The notes below the pieces were generated by a model, which saw nothing but the letters and a program-made list of their open reading frames with translations, did no database searches and had not been told where the DNA came from. Of a stretch of DNA of 64,000 nt, positions 26,058-35,553 are shown one piece after another. The stretch spans positions 79,761 to 143,760 of the forward strand of contig NZ_PDOG01000003.1 of assembly GCF_003202205.1 (NCBI RefSeq), in the 5' to 3' direction. The translations under genes and the position numbers were made by a program. This DNA comes from Halomonas sp. LBP4. Its GTDB lineage: Bacteria; Pseudomonadota; Gammaproteobacteria; Pseudomonadales; Halomonadaceae. Position 1 is the stretch's first letter. Each line of letters begins with the position of its first letter.

Positions 26058-27545
26058 ATGACCCGACTCAACAACGCCAACCTGGGCCGGCTGGCCCCCG
26101 AGGTCGCCACGCCCCGCTATGACCGCGGCGCCGTCACCCCCGGCATCGTCCACTTCGGGGTCGGCGGCTTCCACCGCGCCCACCAGGCCATGTACCTCGA
26201 CGAGATGATGAACCGCGGCGAGGCGCTGGACTGGGGCATCGTCGGCGTCGGCGTAATGCCCGGCGACCGCCGCATGCAGGAGGCGCTGGCCGCCCAGGAC
26301 CACCTCTATACCCTGGTGGTCAAGCACCCCGATGGCCGCCGCGAGCCCCGCGTCATCGGCAGCATGATCGATTACCTGTTCGCCCCCGACGACCCGGAGG
26401 CGGTGATCGCCCGGATGGTCGACCCGGCCACTCGCATCGTCTCGTTGACCGTCACCGAGGGCGGCTACAACTTCCATCCGGTCAGCGGCGCCTTCGACCT
26501 CGATACCCCCGAGGTGCAGCACGACCTGGCGCATCCCGCCTCACCGAAGACCACCTTCGGGCTGATCACCGAGGCGTTGGCGCGCCGCCGCGAGCGCGGC
26601 CTGGCACCCTTCACGGTGATGTCCTGCGACAACATCCAGGGCAACGGCGAGGTGGCGCACCGCATGTTCACCGCCTATGCCCGGGCCCGCGACGGCGAGC
26701 TCGGTGCCTGGGTCGCCGCCGAGGTGGCCTTTCCCAACTCCATGGTCGACCGCATCACCCCGGTGACCGCGCCCGCCGATATCGAGGAGCTGGCCGGTCG
26801 TTTCGGCGTCGATGATGCCTGGCCGGTGGTCTGCGAGCCCTTCACCCAGTGGGTGCTGGAGGACCGCTTCGTCGCCGGGCGTCCCGCCTTCGAGGCGGTC
26901 GGCGTGCAGGTGGTCGACGATGTCGAGCCCTACGAGCTGATGAAGCTGCGCCTGCTCAACGCCAGCCACCAGGCGCTGTGTTATTTCGGCTACCTGGCCG
27001 GCTACCGCTACGCCCATGAGGTCTGCCGGGACCCGCTGTTCGTCGACTTCCTGCTCGACTACATGCGCCGCGAGGGCTCACCGACCCTGGCACCGGTGCC
27101 GGGCGTGGATCTCGAGCAGTACCGGCTGACCCTGATCGAGCGCTTCGCCAACCCCGAGATCAAGGACACCCTGGCGAGGCTGTGTGCCGAGAGCTCGGAT
27201 CGCATTCCCAAGTGGCTGCTGCCGGTGATCCGCGAGCAACTGGCCAAGGGCGGCGAGATCCATCGTTCGGCCGCGGTGGTGGCCAGTTGGGCCCGCTATG
27301 CTGAGGGTGTCGACGAGCGGGGTGAGCCCATCGAGGTGGTCGACCGCTTGAAGGACGACCTGAGGCGCCTGGCTGCCCGGAACCGCGAGCAACCGGCCGC
27401 CTTTATCGAGAATCGCGAACTGTTCGGGGATCTGGCCGAGAGCGAGCGCTTCCGCACGGCCTATCTCGAGACCCTGACATCGCTTCACGAGCGCGGTGCG
27501 CGTGCCACACTGGAAGCGCTGGTTTCGGTACGAGGATGTGCGTGA
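26058..27545 (+). CDS. mtlK: Mannitol 2-dehydrogenase (long-chain polyol dehydrogenase family)
   Basis: A 495-aa long-chain dehydrogenase: N-terminal GIVHFGVGGFHRAHQAMYLDE (nucleotide binding), MSCDNIQGNG, FPNSMVDRITP, and the catalytic region KLRLLNASHQALCYFGYL with the conserved Lys. It oxidises D-mannitol (and often D-arabitol or sorbitol) to the ketose with NAD. ATG 26058 has GGCAGGAGA upstream. The stop overlaps the start of xylB (TGATG). Confidence 0.88.
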   Translation: MTRLNNANLGRLAPEVATPRYDRGAVTPGIVHFGVGGFHRAHQAMYLDEMMNRGEALDWGIVGVGVMPGDRRMQEALAAQDHLYTLVVKHPDGRREPRVIGSMIDYLFAPDDPEAVIARMVDPATRIVSLTVTEGGYNFHPVSGAFDLDTPEVQHDLAHPASPKTTFGLITEALARRRERGLAPFTVMSCDNIQGNGEVAHRMFTAYARARDGELGAWVAAEVAFPNSMVDRITPVTAPADIEELAGRFGVDDAWPVVCEPFTQWVLEDRFVAGRPAFEAVGVQVVDDVEPYELMKLRLLNASHQALCYFGYLAGYRYAHEVCRDPLFVDFLLDYMRREGSPTLAPVPGVDLEQYRLTLIERFANPEIKDTLARLCAESSDRIPKWLLPVIREQLAKGGEIHRSAAVVASWARYAEGVDERGEPIEVVDRLKDDLRRLAARNREQPAAFIENRELFGDLAESERFRTAYLETLTSLHERGARATLEALVSVRGCA

Positions 27546-29032
27546 TGTATATCGGAGTGGATTGCGGTACCCAGAGCACCAAGGTGGTGGTGCTCGATGT
27601 CGAGGGTGAGCGCATCCTCGGCGAGGCGAGTCGTCCCCATCGCCTGATCGAGGGCGAGAACGGGCGGCGCGAACAGCGGCCCGGCGAGTGGGTCGAGGCA
27701 CTGCGCGGCGCGCTCAATGAGGCGGTGGCCAGGGCCGGCATCGACAGCCGGGCCATCCGCGCCATCGGCGTGTCCGGCCAGCAGCACGGCATGGTGGCGC
27801 TGGACGCCCGGGGCGAGCCGGTCCATCCGGCCAAGCTGTGGTGCGATACCGAGACGGCCGCCCAGAATGCCGAGCTGGTCGCGCGGCTCGGGGGCGAGGC
27901 GGGTTGCCTCGACAAGCTCGGGCTGGTGCTGCAGACAGGCTATACCGCCTCCAAGCTGGCCTGGCTGCGCGACACCCGGCCCGACGCCTACCACCGCATC
28001 GACAGCCTGCTGCTGCCCCACGACTACCTCAACTTCTGGCTCACCGGCGAGCGGGTCACCGAGGCCGGCGACGCCTCCGGCACCGGCTATTTCGATACCC
28101 GTTCACGGCGCTGGCGTGAGGACGTGTTCGCCGAGATCGCGCCGGAGCTCGATCCGCCCCGCGTGCTGCCGCGGCTGATCGAGGCCCATGAGCCGGCCGG
28201 CAAGGTGCGCCCCGAACTGGCCCGGGAGCTGGGGCTGGCCAACGATGTCCTGGTGTCGAGCGGGGGAGGCGACAATATGCTCGGTGCCATCGGCACCGGT
28301 AATATCCGCCCGGGCCTGGTGACCCTGAGCCTGGGGACCTCGGGGACGGTCTGCGCCCATTCCCCCGAGCCCGTGGTGCCCGACAGCGCCATGGTCGCCA
28401 ACTTCTGTTCGAGCAACGGCGGCTGGCTGCCGCTGGTCTGCACCATGAACGTGACCTCCGCGACGACTCGCGTGCGCGAGCTGTTCGGGCTCGACCTGGC
28501 GAGCTTCGGCGAACGCCTCGCCAGCGCCCCCATCGGCGCCGAGGGCGTCACCGTGTTGCCGTTCTTCAATGGCGAACGGGTGCCGATGCTGCCCGAGGCC
28601 ACGGGGAGCTTCCTGGGCCTGACCAGTGTCAATACCACCCAGGCCAACCTCTGCCGGGCGGTGGTCGAGGGGGCGACCTTCGGCATGCGCTATGGCCTGG
28701 AACTGCTCGGCGGGCTGGCCGAGGGGGCCAGCCAGATCCGCCTGATCGGCGGTGGCGCCAAGAGCCCGGTGTGGCGGCAGATGGTTGCCGACATCACCGG
28801 CACCCAGGTGATCTGCCCCGAGATCACCGACGCCGCGGCGCTGGGCGCGGCGCTGCAGGCGGCCTGGTGTCATCAACGCGAGCAGGGGGTGACCCTGGAG
28901 CAGCTCTGTACACGGCTGGTGCATCTCGACGAACGCTCCCTGGCCGACCCTGACCCGGCGAGTGTCGCCGCCTATCAAGGGGTCTATGCTCGCTACCGTG
29001 AGGCCCTCGCCGAACGTCATGCCGTCGCCTGA
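27545..29032 (+). CDS. xylB: Xylulokinase
   Basis: A 495-aa FGGY kinase: [21 protein letters not shown] (phosphate-1), [21 protein letters not shown]...[21 protein letters not shown] (phosphate-2) and [20 protein letters not shown] (adenosine). This is the XylB signature. It phosphorylates D-xylulose, which would come from arabitol oxidation by the preceding dehydrogenase. The start is the ATG overlapping the mtlK stop rather than the upstream ATG at 27536. Confidence 0.9.
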   Translation: MYIGVDCGTQSTKVVVLDVEGERILGEASRPHRLIEGENGRREQRPGEWVEALRGALNEAVARAGIDSRAIRAIGVSGQQHGMVALDARGEPVHPAKLWCDTETAAQNAELVARLGGEAGCLDKLGLVLQTGYTASKLAWLRDTRPDAYHRIDSLLLPHDYLNFWLTGERVTEAGDASGTGYFDTRSRRWREDVFAEIAPELDPPRVLPRLIEAHEPAGKVRPELARELGLANDVLVSSGGGDNMLGAIGTGNIRPGLVTLSLGTSGTVCAHSPEPVVPDSAMVANFCSSNGGWLPLVCTMNVTSATTRVRELFGLDLASFGERLASAPIGAEGVTVLPFFNGERVPMLPEATGSFLGLTSVNTTQANLCRAVVEGATFGMRYGLELLGGLAEGASQIRLIGGGAKSPVWRQMVADITGTQVICPEITDAAALGAALQAAWCHQREQGVTLEQLCTRLVHLDERSLADPDPASVAAYQGVYARYREALAERHAVA

Positions 29033-29075
29033 TGACGTGCCGGCCCATCCCGACTTCCGACATATGGAGCCACCC

Positions 29076-30029
29076 ATGCCTTCTCGACTCGACGCGCTCA
29101 AGCAGCACTCCCTGGTGGTCGCCGACACCGGCGATCTCGACGCCATCCAGCGCTACCGGCCCCAGGATGCCACCACCAACCCCTCGCTGCTGCTCAAGGC
29201 CTTCGACCTGCCCGGCTACCAGGAGCTGATTGCCGAGACCCTGGACGCGGTCAAGGCCGAGGGTGGCGATCGCCAGCAGCAGGTCGAACACGCGGCGGAC
29301 CGGCTCGCCGTGGCCAAGGGCGCGGAGATCGCCAGGCGGGTGCCCGGCCGCGTCTCCACCGAAGTGGCGGCGCGGCTCTCCTTCGATACCCGGGCCAGCA
29401 TCGCCAAGGCCCACGAGCTGATCGCGCTCTACGAGCGCCACGGTGTGGGCCCGGAGCGCGTGCTGATCAAGCTGGCCTCGACCTGGGAGGGCATCCGCGC
29501 CGCCGAGGTGCTGGAACGCGAAGGCATCAACTGCAACCTCACCCTGCTGTTCAGCGACGCCCAGGCCCAGGCCTGCTTCGACGCCGGTGTCTACCTGGTC
29601 TCGCCCTTCGTCGGCCGGGTCACCGACTGGTACAAGAAGGAAACCGGGCGCGACTACGCGCCGGACGAGGACCCCGGCGTGCAGTTCGTGCGCGGCGTCT
29701 GCGCCCGCGCGAGCCGGGGCGGCTACGACACCGTGGTGATGGGCGCGAGCTTCCGCACCACCGGCCAGGTGCTGGCGCTGGCCGGTTGCCCGCGGCTGAC
29801 CATCTCGCCGGCGCTGCTCGAGGAACTCGCCGCCAGCGACGGCGAGGTGGAGCGCCGGGTGGTGATGGAAGACGCCAGCGGCTCACGGCCGGCACCGCTC
29901 AGCGAGCCCGCGTTCCGCTGGGGCCATAACCAGGACGCCATGGCCAACGACAAGCTGGCCGAGGGCATTCGCCGCTTCGATGAGGACCAGCGCACCCTGG
30001 AGGCGCGGATCGATCGGCGGCTGGGATAG
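29076..30029 (+). CDS. tal: Transaldolase
   Basis: A 317-aa transaldolase B-type enzyme: [29 protein letters not shown], the Schiff-base Lys in [16 protein letters not shown], and [16 protein letters not shown]. Length equals the family norm. ATG 29076 (GGAGCC upstream) is used; the longer frame would overlap xylB. It closes the operon, linking xylulose-5-P and fructose-6-P through the non-oxidative pentose phosphate pathway. The stop lies 9 bp from the convergent gene at 30039. Confidence 0.93.
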   Translation: MPSRLDALKQHSLVVADTGDLDAIQRYRPQDATTNPSLLLKAFDLPGYQELIAETLDAVKAEGGDRQQQVEHAADRLAVAKGAEIARRVPGRVSTEVAARLSFDTRASIAKAHELIALYERHGVGPERVLIKLASTWEGIRAAEVLEREGINCNLTLLFSDAQAQACFDAGVYLVSPFVGRVTDWYKKETGRDYAPDEDPGVQFVRGVCARASRGGYDTVVMGASFRTTGQVLALAGCPRLTISPALLEELAASDGEVERRVVMEDASGSRPAPLSEPAFRWGHNQDAMANDKLAEGIRRFDEDQRTLEARIDRRLG

Positions 30030-30038
30030 CGTGCCTGG

Positions 30039-30350
30039 CTAGAACGCCTCCAGCCGCCAGACATCGAAGGCCGGCTCCTCGTAGGGGTGGGCGGCCCTGA
30101 GGGCGGCCACCGCCTCGTGGATCAGGGCGTCGTCGCAGACCAGCTCGACCTTGAGCTCCTCGACCCGCTCCAGGTCGCCGACCCGGCCGATATGCGGGTC
30201 GGCCCCGGCGAGCGGGCGAAACTGCCCGGTGCCCGGGGTCTGGAAGCAGCAGGCCTCGTAGTCGCCGATGCGCCCGGCGCCGGAGGCGAACACGGCTTCC
30301 TTGACCGCCTCGGCATCTTCCCGGGGGACATAGAAGGCTAGCTTGTACAT
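30039..30350 (-). CDS. YqfO/NIF3 C-terminal-domain-like protein
   Basis: A 103-aa protein: MYKLAFYVPREDAEAVKEAVFASGAGRIGDYEACCFQTPGTGQFRPL...GADPHIG and YEEPAFDVWRLE. This is the ~100-aa CutA-like insert domain of Nif3/YqfO proteins as a standalone protein, common in gammaproteobacteria. AAAAGGAGCC precedes ATG 30350. The function is not established. Confidence 0.82.
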   Translation of the reverse strand: MYKLAFYVPREDAEAVKEAVFASGAGRIGDYEACCFQTPGTGQFRPLAGADPHIGRVGDLERVEELKVELVCDDALIHEAVAALRAAHPYEEPAFDVWRLEAF

Positions 30351-30418
30351 CTCGGGGCTCCTTTTCTCGTGGGGTGGACGCGGCGGGTCGTGCGCGTCCT
30401 GTCGGGGCGGGGGCGTCG

Positions 30419-33241
30419 TCAACGCTCGCCGCGGTCGGGCTCCCCGCTTTCGGCAAGGATGAACGATCGGGCGGCGTCGCGCAGCCTGACCGCTTCCGTC
30501 CAGCCACCGGTCGTCGGCTGGAGCGCCTCGCCGACATGGACCCTCACCCTGCCGTGTCGTGGAAACCATTCGCGACCGCGCAGCACGGCACGGGTGCCCT
30601 GCAGGGCCACCGGCACCACGGGAACCCCCGCCTGGGCGGCGGTGACGAAGGCGCCCATGTGGAAGTCATCGATACCGGCCTCCGCGCGGAAGGTCCCTTC
30701 GGGGAAGACCGCCAGGGCATCGCCGCCGGCCACGGTCGCGATGAGGTGGTCCGTTTCCCGGGTGGCCTGGCGGGGGTCGAAGCGCTCGATGAACAGTGCC
30801 CCCATGCGCGTCAGCATCAGCCGGGGAAGGGTGTGGGCCTGGAGCTCGGCCTTGGCCAGGTAGCGAAACCCGCGGGGCAGCGTCGCCGTCAGCACCAGGG
30901 CGTCCAGGTAGCTGGAATGGTTGGCCACCACCACGCAGGGGGCCCGTCGGGGCAGGCGGTCCACGCCATGCCGCTCGATGCGCAGGCCGGCGAGCATGGC
31001 GGCCAGGCGGGCGACATGGTGCGCGACGCGCCAGCGCCAGGCAAGCCGCGGCAGGGGAAGCACCAGCACGCCTACCAGGACGACACCCAGGCCGAAGACG
31101 CCCCAGGCATGGCCGGCATAGAGGCGCTCGCCGAGCCATCTCAGGTGCAGCCGAGTGCGCTGCACACCGGCCTCCATCGCCAGGCCGAGCGTCTGGCGCC
31201 AGACGGGCGCACCGGGCTTGCCGAGGCGGCCACTGCGGTAGTGCGCGGCGGTGGCCGTACGGCGAATCTTGCCGCTGGAGGTCTTCAGCACGCTGTGGGG
31301 GGGCACCAGCCGGATGACATCGGCGGGGATATTGACGATGTCGACCGTGACCTCGCGGATCGCCCGGGTGAGCCTGTCGCGCTGGGCTCGGCCTGCGGCG
31401 TTGGTCTCTGCCACCACGACCAGCTCCTCGATGCCGCTTTCCGGGTCGAGCTGGCCGAACACCGCCACGCACCCCTTCCTGATCCCCTCGATGCGGCCGA
31501 TGGCTTCCTCGAGGTCGTAGGGGTAGATGTTGCGCCCGCCACGCACCAGCACATCCTTGACCCGGCCGCTGATATGGAGGTCGCCGTCGGCGAGGTAACC
31601 GCGGTCGCCGGTGCACAGCCACTCGCCGTCGAAGAGCTCGCGGGTGGCCTCCGGGTTATCGTAGTAGCCCGCCGTGGCCGAGGGGCCGCGGAACTCGATG
31701 TCGCCCTCGCGCCGCTCCGGTAGCTCGCTGCCGTCGCGGGCGACGATGCGGATCGCGTAGCCTGGCAGTGGCGGGCCGCAGTTGACGAAGGTCAGGGCCG
31801 CTTCGTGGTTTTGGGCCGGGCGCGCCTCCTGCCGTGTCGTGAAGGTTTCGTGCTCGACCCGGTCGAGCGCGAGGCCGCGGCCGGGCGGGGAGATGCACAG
31901 CCCCACCGCCGCCTCGGCCAGGCCGTAGACCGGCATCAGCGCTTCAGGGGCCAGGCCACATGGCGCCAGGGCCTCGGCGAAGCGCTGCATGGTGCGGGGG
32001 CTGACCGGCTCCGCTCCGTTGAAGGCGACCCGCCAGCTGCTCAGGTCCAGCCCCTGGAGTCGCTCGGGCGTCAGGGCGCGAAGGCAGAGCTCGTAGCCGA
32101 AGTTGGGGCCTCCGGAGAGGGTGGCCCGGTGGTGATGGATCAGCTCGAGCCAGCGCAGCGGGCGGACCAGGAAGGCGAGCGGCGACATCACCACCAGCGG
32201 AATGGCGTGGTAGAGGCTGCCGAGCCAGGCGCCGATCAGGCCCATATCGTGGTAGAGCGGCAGCCAACTGACGAAGACGTCCCGGGAACTCACCTCCAGG
32301 CGCTCGCCCATGGCGCGGATGTTCGCCAGCAACTGGCCATGGGTCAGCATGACCCCCTTGGGGTCGCCGGTGCTGCCGGAGGTGTACTGCAGCAGCGCCA
32401 GGCTCGACGCTCCGGGTGGCTCGGCGTTCGCGCCTCCGGAAACGCTCGGCCCGGCGAGCTCCGCCACCGTGACGATGGCCGACAGCCGCGGCGCCTCGGC
32501 GCGCAGCAGGCGTGCCACGTGGCGCGCCTCGGGCACCGTGATCAGTACCCTCACGCCGGCACTGGTCAGGATCCGCCCGTGGCGCCGCAGGTGCTCCTCC
32601 AGCTGGGCCGGCCGGGCGGGCGGATAGATGGGCACCGGCACGGCGCCGGCGCACAGGATGCCGAAGAAGGCGATGAAGTAGTCCGGCTCGGTGGGCAGCA
32701 TCAGCGCGATGCGATCTCCTGGTCGCGATCCGCGCTGGCGAAGTGCCGCGGCGATGCCCTGCGCGCCCCGGGCGAGATCGGCGTGGCTCAGCGTCCGCGG
32801 CGTGTCATCGCTGCCATGGATGTGAAGATGGACACGGTCCGGGTGGCGTGCCAGGTGCCAATCCAGCACCGCGTTGAGGCTGTCGGCGGCGACGGGAGTG
32901 CCTTCCACCGGCTCGCTGTCCGCCGCGGCCGGGATGGGCGGTGTCTCGCGGTCGGTGCCCGGGGTGGCCAGCAGGATCTCCAGCAGCGCCGCCGGGGTGT
33001 CCGCCATCAGGGCGGTCTCGGGCAGCTTCGTGCCGAAGGCGTCCTCGAGGCGCAGCAGCAGTTCCGAGCGGGCCATGCTGTCGAGGCCGAGGTCCCGGTC
33101 CAGGCGCGCGTCCAGCGTCGGTCGGCCGGCCGCGCCGCGGTGGGGCCGCGTCTCGCGCACCAGGGCGTCGATTACCTCGAGCAGCCGGTGCTGCATTGCC
33201 TCGGCTTGTCGTGCACGCCGGGTCTCGTCGGGTCGGGCCAT
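30419..33241 (-). CDS. ACP - fatty acyl-AMP ligase - lysophospholipid acyltransferase fusion
   Basis: A 940-aa three-domain protein. Residues ~15-95: acyl carrier domain with the phosphopantetheine Ser in LGLDSMARSELL. Residues ~120-690: AMP-binding enzyme with LLQYTSGSTGDPKGVMLTHGQ, LPLYHDMGLIGAWLGS (the FAAL pattern) and VRGGRNIYPYDLEEAIG. After one or two hydrophobic segments (~755-775), residues ~795-925 form a PlsC domain with the NHSSYLD box and FPEGTFR. This suggests that a fatty acid is activated, loaded on the built-in ACP and transferred to a lysolipid or other acceptor in the membrane. ATG 33241 is chosen because the longer frame runs into the repeat element. It is transcribed alone; the product is unknown. 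Confidence 0.83.
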   Translation of the reverse strand: MARPDETRRARQAEAMQHRLLEVIDALVRETRPHRGAAGRPTLDARLDRDLGLDSMARSELLLRLEDAFGTKLPETALMADTPAALLEILLATPGTDRETPPIPAAADSEPVEGTPVAADSLNAVLDWHLARHPDRVHLHIHGSDDTPRTLSHADLARGAQGIAAALRQRGSRPGDRIALMLPTEPDYFIAFFGILCAGAVPVPIYPPARPAQLEEHLRRHGRILTSAGVRVLITVPEARHVARLLRAEAPRLSAIVTVAELAGPSVSGGANAEPPGASSLALLQYTSGSTGDPKGVMLTHGQLLANIRAMGERLEVSSRDVFVSWLPLYHDMGLIGAWLGSLYHAIPLVVMSPLAFLVRPLRWLELIHHHRATLSGGPNFGYELCLRALTPERLQGLDLSSWRVAFNGAEPVSPRTMQRFAEALAPCGLAPEALMPVYGLAEAAVGLCISPPGRGLALDRVEHETFTTRQEARPAQNHEAALTFVNCGPPLPGYAIRIVARDGSELPERREGDIEFRGPSATAGYYDNPEATRELFDGEWLCTGDRGYLADGDLHISGRVKDVLVRGGRNIYPYDLEEAIGRIEGIRKGCVAVFGQLDPESGIEELVVVAETNAAGRAQRDRLTRAIREVTVDIVNIPADVIRLVPPHSVLKTSSGKIRRTATAAHYRSGRLGKPGAPVWRQTLGLAMEAGVQRTRLHLRWLGERLYAGHAWGVFGLGVVLVGVLVLPLPRLAWRWRVAHHVARLAAMLAGLRIERHGVDRLPRRAPCVVVANHSSYLDALVLTATLPRGFRYLAKAELQAHTLPRLMLTRMGALFIERFDPRQATRETDHLIATVAGGDALAVFPEGTFRAEAGIDDFHMGAFVTAAQAGVPVVPVALQGTRAVLRGREWFPRHGRVRVHVGEALQPTTGGWTEAVRLRDAARSFILAESGEPDRGER

Positions 33242-33298
33242 CGGTGACCTCGCGGCTTGCCCTGCCTCCGTCCCAGTGACGCCGGGGATGAGGCGACT

Positions 33299-33494
33299 TG
33301 GCACTGTCTGAAAAGTCGGCGAGCGATGGTCAGGGCTAGGCCCGTTCCCTACGGGCCCACGCATTTCCCACATCCGTGTGGGTCACAAAGCAAAAATTAG
33401 CGGAAAGTCGGAGTTTACGGAGTGTAAATGAGTGCTTTGAGCTGATTTTTAACGCCGTATGGCCGAGCGCAGACACTTTTCGTACAGAGCCTAG
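33299..33494. repeat. ~196-bp intergenic element with imperfect terminal inverted repeats
   Basis: The left end TTGGCACTGTCTGAAAAGT (33299-33317) and the reverse complement of the right end (CTAGGCTCTGTACGAAAAGT, 33475-33494) share GGCnCTGTnnGAAAAGT. Inside are GGGCCCGT hairpins (33343-33360), an AT-rich stretch and GTTTACGGAGTGTAAA-type palindromes. No transposase is present. It fills most of the 390-nt gap between the fusion gene and the kinase-like gene. I read it as a MITE-like or family-specific intergenic repeat. Two short frames inside it show no gene-like features. Confidence 0.5.
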
Positions 33495-33631
33495 TGTAGA
33501 TGCCGGCCGGGGAGCATGCAGGGAGTTCCCTCGCGCGTCGGGCAACCCGGTGTCGGGGCTCCGCGCCGGCGTGTCTTGATTTAGACCCCGGGAGTGGCGA
33601 GTCTGTGGCACTCGGGCCAAGGAGAAAATGC

Positions 33632-34471
33632 ATGCAAGCCGATCTCGTGGAACTGCTGGAGCGTCATGGGCTGACGCCGCAGGGCGAGCTTCGCCCCCTG
33701 GGCGGCGGCGATATCGCCGCGGTCTACCGCCTGACCACCGCCCAGGGGGCGGTGGTGATCAAGCATGATGCGCCGGCACGCCTGGCCGGTGAGGCGGAGG
33801 GGCTGCAGGCGCTGCGCGCGGCCGGCACCCGGCTGGTCGTGCCCGCCGTGCTGGCCCAGGGCGAGGGCTGGCTGGTGATGGAGGCGCTGGAGGCGGCCTC
33901 CCGTGCCGCGGGCGACGAGGCCCGCCTGGGCGAAGGACTGCGCGAACTGCATGCCCGTACCGGCACCGAGCACGGCTGGCCCCGGGACAACGCCTGCGGG
34001 AGCACGCCCCAGCCCAATGCGCCCCTCGCCGATGGCCGGGCCTTCCAGCGCGAACGGCGCCTGCTGCCACTGGTCGAGGCCTGCCGGGCGCGGGGGTTGC
34101 TCGATGGCCGCCTGCGCTCTCGGCTCGAGGCCATCGCCCATGGCCTGGAAGGGTGGCTGCCGGACGCCCCGGCGAGCCTGGTCCACGGCGATCTCTGGTC
34201 GGGCAATGTGCTCTTCACGCCGCAGGGGCCGGCGATCATCGATCCGGCGGTGTACCGTCACTATCCGGAGGTGGACCTGGCGATGCTGACGCTGTTCGGC
34301 TCGCCGGGCGAGGCCTTCTTCGAGGCCTACTGGAACGGCGCCGCCCCGGCCGACTGGCCGAGGCGGGAAGCGCTGTTCCAACTCTATCCGCTGCTCAACC
34401 ACCTGCTGCTGTTCGGCGGTGCCTACCGCAGCGGAGTGGAGCGCACGGTGGCGCGGCTGGAGGCGGCCTGA
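33632..34471 (+). CDS. Fructosamine kinase family protein
   Basis: A 279-aa aminoglycoside-phosphotransferase-fold kinase: ATP-site Lys in VVIKHDAPARL, the FN3K hallmark NACGSTPQPNAPLADGRAFQRERRL, catalytic loop LVHGDLWSGNVLF and metal-binding DPAVYRHYPEVDLAM. FN3K-like bacterial proteins phosphorylate ribulosamine or fructosamine adducts and repair glycated proteins. ATG 33632 has AAGGAGAAA upstream. Its stop abuts the stop of the convergent hydrolase at 34472. Confidence 0.88.
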   Translation: MQADLVELLERHGLTPQGELRPLGGGDIAAVYRLTTAQGAVVIKHDAPARLAGEAEGLQALRAAGTRLVVPAVLAQGEGWLVMEALEAASRAAGDEARLGEGLRELHARTGTEHGWPRDNACGSTPQPNAPLADGRAFQRERRLLPLVEACRARGLLDGRLRSRLEAIAHGLEGWLPDAPASLVHGDLWSGNVLFTPQGPAIIDPAVYRHYPEVDLAMLTLFGSPGEAFFEAYWNGAAPADWPRREALFQLYPLLNHLLLFGGAYRSGVERTVARLEAA

Positions 34472-35401
34472 TCAGTCGGCGTGAAATTCCTTCAGCCAGG
34501 CGATGCAGCGCTGCCACCAGGGCCGGTCGTGGCGCCGGTCGGCGGCCGGCAGCAGGTCGCGTCGGGGGCGGGTAAGGAAGTCGGCGATGGGGGTAACCTG
34601 GCTCGCCCGATCGAGCATGGGGGCATGGCCGCAGCCGGGTACCTCGAGGCTGACCAGGCCGGGATGGACCTCGGCCATGCGCGCCACGCTGTCGGCGCGC
34701 AGCAGCGGCGAGGTCTCGCCGCGGATCACCATCAGCGGGCAGCGGATCGCCTGCCAGTCGGCCCAGGTGTCGCGGGGGGTGTCATGGACGAATTGCTCGC
34801 CGATGCGCGGATCGTAGTGGTAGGTCCAGCTGCCGTCGGGCAGGCGGCGGGCGCTGTCCAGCGCCAGGCGGCGCCAGGCATCGTCGCCCTCGATGCCGAA
34901 ACCGACATAGTGGCGGCGCAGTTCGGCCTCCAGGTCGCCGAAACGGCAGAAGCGGTGGGGTACGCCGAAGTAGGTGGCCAGCTCGGCCAGGCCGTCGGGG
35001 TCGAGCTCGGGCCCCACGTCGTTGAGCACCAGGCGCTCGATGCGCCCGGCGGTGTCGGGCTCGGCGGCCAGCAGCATGCCCAGCAGGCCGCCCATGGAGG
35101 TGCCCACCCAAGGCACCCGCTCGAGGCCGAAGTGATCGAGCACCGCCACGGCCACCGTCATGTAGTGGGAATAGAGGTAGTCGTGGGCGGGGTAGAGCGA
35201 CCAGCTCGACAGTCCACGCCCGGGGGTGTCCGGGGCCAGGATCCGCCACCCGGGGCCGAGCTCGCGGGCCAGACCGGCGAAGTCGCCGCCATGGCGTGCC
35301 AGGCCATGCCAGGCGACCAGGGTCCTCGGTGCCCGAGGGTGCCAGATGCGAACCGCCACCTCGAGCTCGCGCACCCGGACCAGCTCCAGTGCATCCATCA
35401 T
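34472..35401 (-). CDS. Alpha/beta hydrolase
   Basis: A 309-aa alpha/beta hydrolase: oxyanion region WHGLARHGGDFAGLA, nucleophile elbow GTSMGG, acid in VIRGETSPLL region and His in GCGHAPMLD. It resembles esterase/lipase-like hydrolases of the haloperoxidase group; the substrate is unknown. ATG 35401 with GGGAGGCA upstream is preferred over 35428. A perfect 10-bp inverted repeat lies in its leader at 35418-35440. Confidence 0.82.
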   Translation of the reverse strand: MMDALELVRVRELEVAVRIWHPRAPRTLVAWHGLARHGGDFAGLARELGPGWRILAPDTPGRGLSSWSLYPAHDYLYSHYMTVAVAVLDHFGLERVPWVGTSMGGLLGMLLAAEPDTAGRIERLVLNDVGPELDPDGLAELATYFGVPHRFCRFGDLEAELRRHYVGFGIEGDDAWRRLALDSARRLPDGSWTYHYDPRIGEQFVHDTPRDTWADWQAIRCPLMVIRGETSPLLRADSVARMAEVHPGLVSLEVPGCGHAPMLDRASQVTPIADFLTRPRRDLLPAADRRHDRPWWQRCIAWLKEFHAD

Positions 35402-35417
35402 TGCCTCCCTCGAAGGG

Positions 35418-35440
35418 CTATGCTGCATGGCAGCATAGCG
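35418..35440. promoter_or_regulatory. Perfect palindrome in the hydrolase leader
   Basis: GCTATGCTGC-ATG-GCAGCATAGC, a perfect 10-bp inverted repeat, lies 17 bp upstream of the hydrolase start codon. It could be a repressor operator or an mRNA hairpin limiting translation. No matching site is seen elsewhere in the window. Confidence 0.4.
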
Positions 35441-35500
35441 GACTTTTCGGCGTTACGGAAAAGTTCCACATTTTGAGGTCGCGGTGCGATTGATTCGTCA

Positions 35501-35524
35501 TAAAAACATGCGAGAATGTATGTA
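35501..35524. promoter_or_regulatory. AcrR-like TetR operator upstream of tolC
   Basis: Compared with the 24-bp E. coli AcrR site (TACATACATT...GAATGTATGTA), this segment matches at 19 of 24 positions, including the entire right arm GAATGTATGTA and a partial left arm AACAT. It lies 30 bp upstream of the outer-membrane factor gene. Related sites occur at 37043-37066 and 43128-43151. Confidence 0.6.
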
Positions 35525-35553
35525 TGTTCTCGCTCCAGATCAAGGATGAGCCG

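Noticed and set aside
33376..33633. Short frames inside the 33.3-kb repeat element
   Set aside because: They coincide with palindromic repeat sequence and have no RBS or homology I can see.
35418..35440. LexA box
   Set aside because: The palindrome has a CTGC...GCAG core but not the CTG-N10-CAG spacing of a LexA site.
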